From: Nocardia xishanensis NBRC 101358
GTDB taxonomy: Bacteria; Actinomycetota; Actinomycetes; Mycobacteriales; Mycobacteriaceae
Reading direction: 5' to 3'
Length of the DNA stretch: 64,000 bases
Assembly: GCF_001613365.1 (NCBI RefSeq)
Contig: NZ_BDCF01000033.1
Span: forward strand, 1 to 64,000
This document shows positions 52,052 to 60,352 of this stretch, piece after piece. The translations under genes were made by a program, and so were the position numbers. How positions within the stretch are numbered: the stretch's first letter is position 1; every line of letters starts with the position of its first letter. The notes beneath the pieces were generated by a model, which had not been told where the DNA came from, did not search any database, and saw only the letters and a list, made by a program, of their open reading frames with translations.

Positions 52052-52354
52052 TTGCCCACCACACGCAAGTCCGCGGCCGGACGCATGCTGGCCCGAGTGG
52101 CCGTCGCAGGCGCGGTCGCCGCAATACCTCTGGCCGCCTTGGCCGTACCCGCGTCGGCCGAGCCGGGCGCCCCCACCATCACCGAGGTCCGCCACCACCC
52201 CAGGGATTGCCACGGGAACGGGGGCTGGGATTTCTGGGACAACGACTGGAACCATTGGAACCAGTGGGATCGTTGCGACGGCTGGCACGACAACGGCTGG
52301 CACGGCAACGGCCACTGGGGCTGGCCACGCGGCATCTTCTTCGGCAGCAGCTAG
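52052..52354 (+). CDS. Secreted Trp/His/Asn/Gly-rich small protein
   Basis: 100 residues. The signal peptide is about 1-36 (RMLARVAVAGAVAAIPLAAL, then AVPASA as the likely cut). The mature part of about 64 residues is rich in Trp, His, Asn, Asp and Gly with two Cys (RDCHGNGG and DRCDGW), and short repeats of GWHDNGWHGNGHWGW type. That composition suggests metal or sugar binding outside the cell. The TTG at 52052 follows AAAGGA by six bases. GTG 52037 is an alternative. A large terminator follows. No family known to me. Confidence 0.7.
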   Translation: MPTTRKSAAGRMLARVAVAGAVAAIPLAALAVPASAEPGAPTITEVRHHPRDCHGNGGWDFWDNDWNHWNQWDRCDGWHDNGWHGNGHWGWPRGIFFGSS

Positions 52355-52371
52355 CAATACAGCACTTGATA

Positions 52372-52411
52372 ACAGAACGGCCCGGCACCTCGAGGTGCCG
52401 GGCCGTTCTGT
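52372..52411. terminator. Bidirectional terminator between the secreted protein and ilvC
   Basis: A 19-base perfect stem ACAGAACGGCCCGGCACCT / AGGTGCCGGGCCGTTCTGT around CG. It ends both convergent genes. Confidence 0.85.
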
Positions 52412-52421
52412 GCCGCAACGA

Positions 52422-53435
52422 TTACGCGGTCTCGGTGATCGGCCGGTCGACCCAGCTCATCAGGCCGCGCAGCTTGGCGCCGGTGACCTCGATGGGGTGC
52501 TCGGCGTTCTTCTTGCGCAGACCCTCGAGCTCCTTGTTGCCGCCCTCGACGTTGGCGACCAGGCGCTTGACGAAGGTGCCGTCCTGGATGTCCTTGAGGA
52601 TCGCCTTCATCCGCTCCTTGGTGTCGGCGTCGATGACCCGCGGACCCGACAGGTAGCCACCGAACTCGGCGGTGTCGGAGACGGAGTAGTTCATCCGCGC
52701 GATGCCGCCCTCGTACATCAGGTCGACGATCAGCTTCAGCTCGTGCAGCACCTCGAAGTAGGCCATCTCCGGCGCGTAACCGGCCTCGACCATGACCTCG
52801 AAACCGGTCTTCACCAGTTCCTCGGTGCCACCGCACAGCACGGCCTGCTCACCGAACAGGTCGGTCTCGGTCTCTTCCTTGAAGGTGGTCTTGATGACGC
52901 CCGCGCGGGTGCCGCCGATGCCCTTGGCGTAGGACAGCGCGAGCGCCTGGCCCTCGCCCTTCGGGTCCTGGTCGATGGCGATCAGGGCGGGAACGCCCTT
53001 GCCGTCGACGAACTGGCGACGCACCAGGTGGCCGGGGCCCTTCGGCGCGACCATGCCGATGGTCACGTTCGCCGGGGGCTTGATCAGGCCGAAGTGGATG
53101 TTCAGGCCGTGGCCGAAGAACAGCGCGTCGCCGTCCTTCAGGTTCGGCTCGATGTCGTTGGTGAAGATGGACGCCTGCGCGGTGTCGGGCGCCAGCACCA
53201 TGATCACGTCGGCCCACTCCGAAACCTCGGCCGGGGTGCCGACGGTCAGGCCGGCCTCCTCGGCCTTCGGGCGCGACTTCGAACCCTCAGCGAGACCGAC
53301 GCGGACGTCCACGCCGGAGTCGCGCAGGCTCAGCGAGTGCGCGTGGCCCTGGCTGCCGTAGCCGATGACAGCGACCTTGCGGCCCTGGATGATCGACAGG
53401 TCGGCGTCGTCGTCGTAGAACATCTCGACTGCCAC
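52422..53435 (-). CDS. ilvC: Ketol-acid reductoisomerase, class I
   Basis: 337 residues, the short class I form. The NADP site is VAVIGYGSQGHAHSLSLRDSG, Mg2+/substrate ligands are in VAPKGPGHLVRRQF, TDLFGEQAVLCGG and AYFEVLHELKLIVDLMYEGG. It carries out isomerisation and reduction of acetolactate or acetohydroxybutyrate, the second step of valine/isoleucine synthesis. It is the last gene of ilvB-ilvN-ilvC, 42 bases after ilvN. GTG 53435 follows GAAGGGA. The operon is presumably controlled from the ilvB leader. Confidence 0.97.
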   Translation of the reverse strand: MAVEMFYDDDADLSIIQGRKVAVIGYGSQGHAHSLSLRDSGVDVRVGLAEGSKSRPKAEEAGLTVGTPAEVSEWADVIMVLAPDTAQASIFTNDIEPNLKDGDALFFGHGLNIHFGLIKPPANVTIGMVAPKGPGHLVRRQFVDGKGVPALIAIDQDPKGEGQALALSYAKGIGGTRAGVIKTTFKEETETDLFGEQAVLCGGTEELVKTGFEVMVEAGYAPEMAYFEVLHELKLIVDLMYEGGIARMNYSVSDTAEFGGYLSGPRVIDADTKERMKAILKDIQDGTFVKRLVANVEGGNKELEGLRKKNAEHPIEVTGAKLRGLMSWVDRPITETA

Positions 53436-53477
53436 TTGGTTGGTTCCCTTCTAGTGATTCTCGATAGGTCTGTTTGT

Positions 53478-53981
53478 CTAGCGCGTCGCGGTGATCGATT
53501 TCGGTCCGCGACCGACCGCGACCACGCCCGACTGCACGATCTCGCGGATACCGTACGGCTCGAGCATGCGCAGCAGTGCGTCCAGCTTCGACCTGGTTCC
53601 GGTCGCCTCGACGGTCAGCGCGTCCGGCGAAACGTCGATCACCTTGGCGCGGAACAGCTGCACCGCCTCGATCACCTGGGTGCGCACGCTGGCGTCGGCG
53701 CGCACCTTCACCAGGATCAGCTCGCGCGCCACCGAGGCGTCGGCGTCCTGTTCCACGATCTTGATGACGTTCACCAGCTTGTTGAGCTGCTTGGTGACCT
53801 GCTCGAGCGGCAGGTCCTCGACCGTCACGACGATCGTCATGCGCGAGATCTCGGGGATCTCGGTGCCGCCGACCGCGAGCGACTCGATGTTGAACCCGCG
53901 GCGCGAGAACAGGCTCGCCACCCGCGCCAACACGCCCGGCTTGTCCTCCACGAGGACGCTCAGGGTGTGGGTGCTACTCAT
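53478..53981 (-). CDS. ilvN: Acetolactate synthase, small regulatory subunit
   Basis: 167 residues. ACT domain 1 (3-78: THTLSVLVEDKPGVLARVAS, RRGFNIESLAVGGTE) binds valine for feedback control. The second half (80-160, ARELILVKVRAD, LRMLEPYGIREIVQSG) completes the regulatory subunit. It boosts IlvB activity. ATG 53981 follows GAGGGG. It lies between ilvB and ilvC, as in mycobacteria and corynebacteria. Confidence 0.97.
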   Translation of the reverse strand: MSSTHTLSVLVEDKPGVLARVASLFSRRGFNIESLAVGGTEIPEISRMTIVVTVEDLPLEQVTKQLNKLVNVIKIVEQDADASVARELILVKVRADASVRTQVIEAVQLFRAKVIDVSPDALTVEATGTRSKLDALLRMLEPYGIREIVQSGVVAVGRGPKSITATR

Positions 53982-54054
53982 GCCTGCCCCTCGCTAACGC
54001 TCGGTGCCTGCATGCGTAGCGCACGCTGGCACATGGTTCGTTCGCTGCGCTCAC

Positions 54055-55989
54055 TCACGCCTCGGTCCCCTTGTTCTTGTCGTGCGACATCGCCTCGTGG
54101 ATGACGGCGGGCTCGGCGGCCTGCTCGTCCTCGTCGAACAGCGGCCGGATGCCCCGGGCGGCCATGATCTCGTCGTTGCTGGTGCCCGCGGCGACCATCG
54201 GCCACACCTGGGCGTCCTTGCCGACGATGAAATCGATCACCACAGGACGGTCGTTGATGGACTGCGCCTCGCGGATCGCGGCCTCGACGTCCTCTTCCTT
54301 CTCCACCCGGATGCCATGGCAGCCCAGCGCCTCGGCGAGCTTGACGAAGTCGGGGATGCGCAGGGTGTGGGTGCCGAGATCGGTGTTGGAGTAGCGCTCC
54401 TCGTAGAAGAGGGTCTGCCACTGCCTGACCATGCCGAGGTTGCCGTTGTTGATCAGCGCGACCTTGATCGGCACGCCCTCGACAGCACAGGTGGCCAGCT
54501 CCTGGTTGGTCATCTGGAAGCAGCCGTCACCGTCGACCGCCCACACTTCCTTGTCCGGCGCGCCCATCTTGGCGCCCATGGCGGCCGGGACGGCGTAGCC
54601 CATGGTGCCGAGACCACCGGAATTCAGCCAGGTGCGCGGCTTCTCGTACTTGATGAACTGGGCGGCCCACATCTGGTGCTGGCCGACGCCCGCGCAGTAG
54701 ATCGCGTCCGGTCCGGCCAGGCGGCCGAGCGCGTCGATGACGAACTCGGGCGAGAGCGAACCGTCCTTCGGCGGGGTCCAGCCGAGCGGGTACTGCTTGC
54801 GGACGCCGTCCAGGTAGGACCACCACTCGGTGAGCTCGAGCAGCGGAGCTTCGCTCGCGGCCGGATCGGACTTCAGCGTCTCGATCAGCTCGGTGATGAC
54901 CTCGCGGCAGTCGCCGACGATCGGGACGTCGGCGTGCCGGTTCTTGCCGATCTCGGCCGGGTCGATGTCGGCGTGGATGACCTTGGCGCCGGGCGCGAAG
55001 GAGTCCAGCTGGCCGGTGACGCGGTCGTCGAAGCGGGCGCCGAGGGTGATCAGCAGGTCGGACCTCTGCAGCGCCGCGACGGCGCCGACGGTGCCGTGCA
55101 TGCCGGGCATGCCCATGTTCAGCTGGTGGCTGTCGGGGAACGCGCCCCGCGCCATCAGGGTGGTGACCACCGGGATGCCCGTCAGTTCGGCCAGTTCCAG
55201 CAGCTCGGCGGAGGCATCGGCCTTGATCACGCCGCCACCCACGTACAGCACGGGGGCCTTGGCCTCGAGGATCATCCGCGCGGCCTCGCGCACTTGCTTG
55301 CCGTGCGGCTTGGTGACCGGACGGTAGCCGGGCAGCCGCATCTCCGGCGGCCAGCTGAAGGTGGTCTGCGCCTGCAGCACGTCCTTCGGGATGTCGACCA
55401 GCACGGCGCCCGGCCTGCCGGAGGCGGCCAGGTAGAACGCCTCTGCGATCATCCGCGGGATGTCGGCGCCGTCGGTGATCAGGAAGTTGTGCTTGGTGAT
55501 CGGCATCGTGATGCCGGAGATGTCGGCTTCCTGGAATGCGTCGGTGCCGATGAGGCTGCGGCCGACCTGGCCGGTGATCGCCACGATCGGCACCGAGTCC
55601 ATCTGGGCGTCGGCGATCGGCGTCACCAGGTTGGTCGCGCCGGGGCCGGATGTGGCCATACACACACCGACCTTGCCGGTCGCCTGCGCGTAACCGGTGG
55701 CCGCGTGACCCGCGCCCTGCTCGTGGCGCACCAGCACGTGGCGGACCTTGGTGGAGTCGAAGAGCGGGTCGTACACCGGGAGAATCGCGCCGCCGGGAAT
55801 ACCGAACACGGTGTCGACGCCGAGCTCCTCGAGCGAACGGACGACGGACTGCGCGCCGGTGACCCGCTCGGGCGGGACCTGGCGGCGGTTCGCCGCGGTC
55901 GTCGAGTGGCCAGCGGGCGATGCCTGCTGAGTAGCCGAAGGCGCTGACCTGCGGGCCGATGGCCCGGGCCGTGCGGTTGGTGCGCTCAC
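54055..55989 (-). CDS. ilvB: Acetolactate synthase, large catalytic subunit
   Basis: 644 residues, a ThDP/FAD enzyme that condenses pyruvate (or with 2-ketobutyrate) in valine, leucine and isoleucine synthesis. The ThDP Glu is in VRHEQGAGHAATGYAQATG. The FAD domain (GARFDDRVTGQLDSFAPGA) is followed by the ThDP/Mg motif VDGDGCFQMTNQELATCA with INNGNLGMVRQW. An Ala/Pro-rich tail of about 55 residues precedes the conserved part. GTG 55989 follows AGGAA. The gene has a 230-base leader with an attenuator peptide. Confidence 0.97.
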   Translation of the reverse strand: MSAPTARPGPSARRSAPSATQQASPAGHSTTAANRRQVPPERVTGAQSVVRSLEELGVDTVFGIPGGAILPVYDPLFDSTKVRHVLVRHEQGAGHAATGYAQATGKVGVCMATSGPGATNLVTPIADAQMDSVPIVAITGQVGRSLIGTDAFQEADISGITMPITKHNFLITDGADIPRMIAEAFYLAASGRPGAVLVDIPKDVLQAQTTFSWPPEMRLPGYRPVTKPHGKQVREAARMILEAKAPVLYVGGGVIKADASAELLELAELTGIPVVTTLMARGAFPDSHQLNMGMPGMHGTVGAVAALQRSDLLITLGARFDDRVTGQLDSFAPGAKVIHADIDPAEIGKNRHADVPIVGDCREVITELIETLKSDPAASEAPLLELTEWWSYLDGVRKQYPLGWTPPKDGSLSPEFVIDALGRLAGPDAIYCAGVGQHQMWAAQFIKYEKPRTWLNSGGLGTMGYAVPAAMGAKMGAPDKEVWAVDGDGCFQMTNQELATCAVEGVPIKVALINNGNLGMVRQWQTLFYEERYSNTDLGTHTLRIPDFVKLAEALGCHGIRVEKEEDVEAAIREAQSINDRPVVIDFIVGKDAQVWPMVAAGTSNDEIMAARGIRPLFDEDEQAAEPAVIHEAMSHDKNKGTEA

Positions 55990-56089
55990 CGTCTTCGTTC
56001 CTAACTTGTCGTTCTTGACCCCGGACAACACTGCTGTGCTTGACACGACCGGCCTTCGCGACCCGCCGCGCCCGAAAATGCCCGAACAC

Positions 56090-56172
56090 AAAAAAGCCCC
56101 CGACCAGCGCATGCTGTTCGAGGGTGGCGCGTCGCAACGCGAGCTGACGTATTCGACCTAGGTAGTCGGGCT
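56090..56172 (-). terminator. Putative ilvB attenuator (terminator/antiterminator region)
   Basis: Read leftward, AGCCCGAC (from 56172, overlapping the leader stop) can pair with GTCGGGGGCT, the latter followed at once by six T (56095-56090). The intervening 60 bases form other hairpins (for example GCGT-TGCG-ACGC) and can compete. That is the layout of a ribosome-mediated attenuator. The pairing is hand-made, not computed, and it is 60-70 bases wide. Confidence 0.55.
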
Positions 56173-56219
56173 CAACGCTGGACGCGCCTGCCGATTACGA
56201 GCAACTCGTTTCGATTCAC
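56172..56219 (-). CDS. ilv leader peptide (attenuation)
   Basis: 15 codons, VNRNELLVIGRRVQR, then TGA. The central codons TTG CTC GTA ATC code Leu-Leu-Val-Ile, the three end products of the pathway. A -10-like TAACGT (56232-56227) with TTGACT (56256-56251, spacing 18) places the transcription start at or next to the GTG, so it is probably translated leaderless, as many actinomycete leader peptides are. Stalling on these codons would favour antitermination and ilvB-ilvN-ilvC expression. A sense frame like this by chance is unlikely. Confidence 0.75.
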   Translation of the reverse strand: MNRNELLVIGRRVQR

Positions 56220-56226
56220 GCGCACG

Positions 56227-56256
56227 ACGTTAAGCGGGCGTGAAGCGATGAGTCAA
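56227..56256 (-). promoter_or_regulatory. Candidate ilvB promoter
   Basis: Read leftward: TTGACT (56256-56251), an 18-base spacer, TAACGT (56232-56227), then seven bases to the leader GTG at 56219. Close to sigma-A consensus for a high-GC actinomycete. Confidence 0.6.
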
Positions 56257-56335
56257 ACAGATGACCCAGTGCATCCCATTATGTGGGACTCCAGTGGTTG
56301 CTTGTGTCCGATTACCAGGATGCGAGGATGGTGGT

Positions 56336-56884
56336 GTGTCATCACCGCATCAGTCCGTGCCACCGGCTAAATCGTCCCACACCTCCGACTCGGGATCGGA
56401 TACGGGTCGACCGGAAGCGAAGGTCATCCGCATCCAGCCGCTCGCCTACCTCGGCGTGATCGTGCTCGCGCTGTGCGTGTTCCTGTTCTTCGTCGGGTGG
56501 CCCGCCGGTCTGTGGTGGTTGCTGCTGCTCCCCGTCGTGGTGGCCGCGTGGGTGGCGCGCACCAGGACCGTCGTGTCCGACGCCGGGCTGGACCTGCGCA
56601 CTCTCGTCGGCTCGCGACACCTCGACTGGGAGCAGATCAAGGGCGTGAGCATTCCCAAGCGCGGGTTCGTGCGCGCGCACCTGACCGACGATTCGCAGGT
56701 GAAGTTGCCCGCGGTGAGCTACGACCGGCTGCGCACGCTGATCACCGCGTCGAACGGGCGGCTACCCGATCTGTTCGGCGCGGCCGCCGAGGCCGAGGCC
56801 GAGCGGTACGCCGCGGAGCGCGCGAGCGAGGAGCCTGCCGGGCAGGACGCTCCGGAGACGGATCGCAAGTCCGGCGAGGACTAG
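56336..56884 (+). CDS. PH-domain (bPH6-like) membrane protein, Cfp6-like
   Basis: 182 residues. After a hydrophilic start there are two close membrane helices (about 37-55 and 57-78: LAYLGVIVLALCVFLFFVGW, GLWWLLLLPVVVAAWVA). A small PH-like domain follows (VVSDAGLDLRTLVGSRHLDWEQI, KGVSIPKRGFVRAHLTDDSQVKLP given in part) with an acidic Ala/Glu tail. It is the homologue, by position next to ilvB, of M. tuberculosis Rv3004 (cfp6). Function unknown. GTG 56336 is chosen, with GTG 56333 and longer frames possible. It is divergent from ilvB. Confidence 0.85.
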   Translation: MSSPHQSVPPAKSSHTSDSGSDTGRPEAKVIRIQPLAYLGVIVLALCVFLFFVGWPAGLWWLLLLPVVVAAWVARTRTVVSDAGLDLRTLVGSRHLDWEQIKGVSIPKRGFVRAHLTDDSQVKLPAVSYDRLRTLITASNGRLPDLFGAAAEAEAERYAAERASEEPAGQDAPETDRKSGED

Positions 56885-57266
56885 CGCCTCGTCCGCGACA
56901 CCACGCTCGGCCCGCGCGGGACGAGATCCGATCGGGTCTTCGCCGCGACGGAATATCGGCTGGACACGCGGCGCTAGTCTTGGCACAGCCGCGCCGAAGA
57001 CGGACACCCGCCCGCGCGGCTGGACGGTTCGGGTACCGACACACACCCGACGACACCGTCAGCGCCGGCGACCACCACCCGCGGCGACCCCACCGACCCG
57101 CGACGCGCGAGCGGCCGCCGCAACGGCGGATCGGCTACCGCGACCGGCGAACTCGGCCCGGCACCCACGGGAGTACCGTGGAACAGCCGCCGAGCAAGCC
57201 ACGCGCACGCCGAGCGAACTCCGCGCAGTCGCACGACAGCCCCCGCGACCCCCTCGAGGACCATCC
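56885..57266. other. Intergenic region before ilvD
   Basis: About 380 bases, very GC-rich, with no credible gene. It must hold the ilvD promoter, but no leader peptide with Leu/Val/Ile codons like that before ilvB was found. Short inverted GC arms near 56975-57040 are not clearly functional. Confidence 0.4.
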
Positions 57267-59108
57267 ATGCCACCGCTTCGTTCACGCACCACCACCGCCG
57301 GACGCAACGCCGCAGGCGCACGCGCGCTCTGGCGGGCCACCGGCCTCACCGATTCCGACTTCGGCAAGCCGATCGTCGCCATCGCGAACTCCTACACCCA
57401 GTTCGTGCCCGGCCACGTGCATCTGAAGGACGTCGGCGAGATCGTGGCCGATGCGGTTCGCGCCGCGGGTGGCGTGCCGCGTGAATTCCACACCATCGCC
57501 GTGGACGACGGCATCGCCATGGGCCACGGCGGCATGCTCTACTCGCTGCCCTCCCGCGAGATCATCGCCGACTCCGTGGAATACATGGCCAACGCGCACA
57601 CCGCGGACGCGCTGGTGTGTATCTCCAACTGCGACAAGATCACTCCTGGCATGCTGAACGCCGCCATGCGGCTGAACATCCCGGCCGTGTTCGTGTCCGG
57701 CGGTCCGATGGAGGCCGGTAAGGCCGTCGTGGTCGGCGGCGTCGCCCAGGCTCCGACGGACCTGATCACCGCGATCTCGGCCAGCGCCAACAGCAATGTC
57801 ACCGAGGAAGGCTTGAGCGAGGTCGAGCGCAGCGCCTGCCCGACCTGCGGCTCCTGCTCGGGCATGTTCACCGCCAACTCGATGAACTGCCTCACCGAGG
57901 CGCTGGGTCTCGCGTTGCCTGGCAACGGCTCCACGCTCGCCACGCACGCCGCCCGCCGCGCGCTGTTCGAGAAGGCGGGCCGGGTGATCGTCGATATCGC
58001 CAACCGCTGGTACCGCGAGGACGACGCCTCGGTGCTGCCGCGAAACGTGGCCAACGCGAAGGCGTTCCGCAACGCGATGGCGCTCGACGTGGCGATGGGC
58101 GGTTCCACCAACACGGTGCTGCACACCCTCGCCGCCGCGCAGGAGGGCGAGATCGATTTCGATCTGGGCACCATCGACGAGATCAGCCGCAAGGTGCCCT
58201 GCCTGTCGAAGGTCTCGCCGAACTCCGACTATCACATGGAGGACGTGCACCGAGCCGGCGGCATCCCCGCCATCCTCGGCGAACTGCGCCGCGCCGGGCT
58301 GCTCGACTCCGACGTGACGACGGTGCACACCGCGAGCTTCGACGAGTGGCTCGACACCTGGGACATCCGCTCCGGCAAGGCGTCCGACGAGGCCGTCGAG
58401 CTGTTCCACGCCGCGCCAGGCGGTGTGCGCACCACCGAGCCGTTCTCCACGGACAACCGGTGGTCCTCATTGGACACCGACGCCGCGAACGGCTGCATCC
58501 GCGACAAGGAGCACGCCTACACCGTCGAGGGCGGTCTGGTCGTGCTGCGCGGCAACATCGCGCCGGACGGCGCGATCCTCAAGACCGCGGGCATCGACGA
58601 GGACCTGTTCTCCTTCCAGGGACCGGCCGTCGTCGTGGAATCGCAGGAGGAAGCCGTGTCGGTCATCCTCGCCAAGAAGATCAAGCCCGGCGACGTGATC
58701 GTCGTCCGCTACGAAGGTCCGTCGGGCGGCCCCGGCATGCAGGAAATGCTGCACCCCACCGCATTCCTGAAGGGCTCGGGCCTCGGCAAGCAGTGCGCGC
58801 TGATCACCGACGGCCGCTTCTCCGGCGGCACCTCGGGTCTGTCGATCGGCCACATCTCCCCCGAGGCGGCCAGCGGCGGCGTGATCGGACTCGTCGAGAA
58901 CGGGGACCAGATCCGCATCGACGTCGCCACCCGCACCCTCGAGGTGCTGGTCGACGACGCGGTCCTCGCCGAGCGGCGCGCCAAGATGGAAGCGTCCGAG
59001 CGCCCCTGGCAGCCCGTCGACCGCGAACGCCCCGTCACCACCGCACTGCGCGCCTACGCCGCCCTGGCCACCTCGGCCGACAAGGGCGCCGTCCGCCGCG
59101 TGCCCTGA
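57267..59108 (+). CDS. ilvD: Dihydroxy-acid dehydratase
   Basis: 613 residues. It dehydrates dihydroxy acids to 2-keto acids, the third common step of valine/isoleucine synthesis. Cluster-ligand cysteines are in CISNCDKITPGM and RSACPTCGSCSGMFTANSMN. Other family blocks are AVDDGIAMGHGGMLYSLPSRE, GGSTNTVLHT and TDGRFSGGTSGLSIGH. The length and motifs match the E. coli-type enzyme. ATG 57267 has no strong ribosome site but homology starts at once. A terminator follows 12 bases on. It is separated from ilvBNC by the PH gene. Confidence 0.97.
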   Translation: MPPLRSRTTTAGRNAAGARALWRATGLTDSDFGKPIVAIANSYTQFVPGHVHLKDVGEIVADAVRAAGGVPREFHTIAVDDGIAMGHGGMLYSLPSREIIADSVEYMANAHTADALVCISNCDKITPGMLNAAMRLNIPAVFVSGGPMEAGKAVVVGGVAQAPTDLITAISASANSNVTEEGLSEVERSACPTCGSCSGMFTANSMNCLTEALGLALPGNGSTLATHAARRALFEKAGRVIVDIANRWYREDDASVLPRNVANAKAFRNAMALDVAMGGSTNTVLHTLAAAQEGEIDFDLGTIDEISRKVPCLSKVSPNSDYHMEDVHRAGGIPAILGELRRAGLLDSDVTTVHTASFDEWLDTWDIRSGKASDEAVELFHAAPGGVRTTEPFSTDNRWSSLDTDAANGCIRDKEHAYTVEGGLVVLRGNIAPDGAILKTAGIDEDLFSFQGPAVVVESQEEAVSVILAKKIKPGDVIVVRYEGPSGGPGMQEMLHPTAFLKGSGLGKQCALITDGRFSGGTSGLSIGHISPEAASGGVIGLVENGDQIRIDVATRTLEVLVDDAVLAERRAKMEASERPWQPVDRERPVTTALRAYAALATSADKGAVRRVP

Positions 59109-59119
59109 TCGATCCGACG

Positions 59120-59155
59120 ACGAAGGCCCCCGAGTTCCGTACCGGGGGCCTTCGT
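59120..59155 (+). terminator. Terminator after ilvD
   Basis: A 12-base perfect stem ACGAAGGCCCCC / GGGGGCCTTCGT with a 12-base loop, 12 bases past the ilvD stop. Confidence 0.8.
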
Positions 59156-59182
59156 GGGCTCGGAGCTGACCCGACCGCTGCT

Positions 59183-59270
59183 ACCTGGTGGAAGCTGATG
59201 TCCTTGGACAGAATTCCATCAGACGCCCGATCGACCGAAAGGCCCCGGCTACCGTCGCCTTTCGCGTAAC
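59183..59270 (+). pseudogene. Remnant of a second PD-(D/E)XK-like gene and its terminator
   Basis: 59183-59208 matches 60971-60996 (inside the gene at 60353) at 24 of 26 bases, reading TWxKLMSLD in both. 59226-59270 matches 61287-61331 at 42 of 45 bases, the terminator of that gene. Between them lie 17 bases here against 290 there, so the 3' end was deleted after duplication. The copied terminator stem carries three changes that break it. Confidence 0.75.
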
Positions 59271-59384
59271 CACATGCCTCCTCGGACTGGTGTCAGTCGA
59301 AACGGCCGATAGCGTGTGTGGGCGTTGCCGCGCACGGGTGTGCCCGGAATCCAGCCGCGGCTTTCATGATCGACACTCAGCCGG

Positions 59385-60254
59385 TCACTGACAGAAGAAA
59401 CCCGTCCAGTGTTCGGGATTCGTGGAACAGACGAATACACCGCCACGGCTACCTCGGCCGACGAGCAATCCGGTTGGCTCGCAGGCCAGCTCGTACTCCG
59501 GCGTGTGATGGATCAGGTGGCGTTCCTCGAGCGGCTGCCAGCGCGAGACGCGATCGCCGCTGCGATCGAATTCGTAAGTGTCGAGCTGGAGCAGCAGGAC
59601 AGGTGGTGCGGAGCAGATGGGGCAAGCGAGTTGCGGCATGTCGGTGGTCGACCAGTTCATGCTGCCGCCGACTTTGAAGCCGGGGGCTGTGGCCACCTCG
59701 TTGTACAGCTGCGGGTAGTACTCCTCGGCCGGACCCGGGATCCAGGCCCGCAATCGCGCGCGGAGCTCGTCAGGAAGCTCCTCGTACCAGGGATACTCCG
59801 GCACCCTTTCCGGATCCAGGACACACGGGCGCGGAAAGAACTCTTCGGCCATCGGCTCGTCGTCCAGCTCGGATGTGGGCGGATCCGTCAGCACGTCCGT
59901 CACATCGGCCGCCCGCCGCCAGAAGACCCGGACGGCCTCGGAATCCCAGTCCCCGCCACACCACAACAGCTGCACGAGGTCGGTGTCGTCGGGGAATGTG
60001 ATCTCGGGAAAATCCGCGGCGGTCAGTTGCGCCAGCGGGACCAGCGGGGCCCCCTCATACAGGTAACAGTCGGCAGCCGCGCAGCGCGGCCACTCTTCTG
60101 CCGTTGGCCACAGCAACGGGCCGCCGATGTGGCTGTCCCGCAGACCAGGCGCGCCTGGCCGGGGATGAAGTCGGACGGTGTGCCGAATGTGCGCGCCTAT
60201 TCCCGGAACAACGCGGGAAAGGTCAACCGGCGGCACATCAGAAGTGTGAGTCAC
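59385..60254 (-). CDS. DUF1963-like protein, unknown
   Basis: 289 residues, acidic, with no signal or membrane segment. It is YwqG/DUF1963-like: DSHIGGPLLWPTAEEWPRC, VPLAQLTAADFPEITFPDDTDLVQLLWC, and CPICSAPPVLLLQLDTYE with a CxxC pair, ending CSTNPEHWTGFFCQ. Function unknown, sometimes near immunity or defence genes. GTG 60254 is used. The ribosome site is weak. It lies between the duplicated relic and the intact nuclease-like gene and faces away from it. Confidence 0.65.
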   Translation of the reverse strand: MTHTSDVPPVDLSRVVPGIGAHIRHTVRLHPRPGAPGLRDSHIGGPLLWPTAEEWPRCAAADCYLYEGAPLVPLAQLTAADFPEITFPDDTDLVQLLWCGGDWDSEAVRVFWRRAADVTDVLTDPPTSELDDEPMAEEFFPRPCVLDPERVPEYPWYEELPDELRARLRAWIPGPAEEYYPQLYNEVATAPGFKVGGSMNWSTTDMPQLACPICSAPPVLLLQLDTYEFDRSGDRVSRWQPLEERHLIHHTPEYELACEPTGLLVGRGSRGGVFVCSTNPEHWTGFFCQ

Positions 60255-60352
60255 TGTGTCATCTTGCCGAATTCGCTCGACACGCCGGTGACGCAACCGA
60301 CTCCCGTCGAATCACCGAACACATTTTCGATCGATGACCTACTGTGGCCGCC

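Noticed and set aside
52395..55947. Long plus-strand frames opposite ilvC, ilvN and ilvB
   Set aside because: Shadows of well-conserved minus-strand genes; no family motifs in these translations.
56115..56135. AGGGTGG string resembling a T-box antiterminator core near ilvB
   Set aside because: It is on the plus strand, opposite ilvB. The rest of the T-box consensus is missing and no stem I or specifier loop precedes it.
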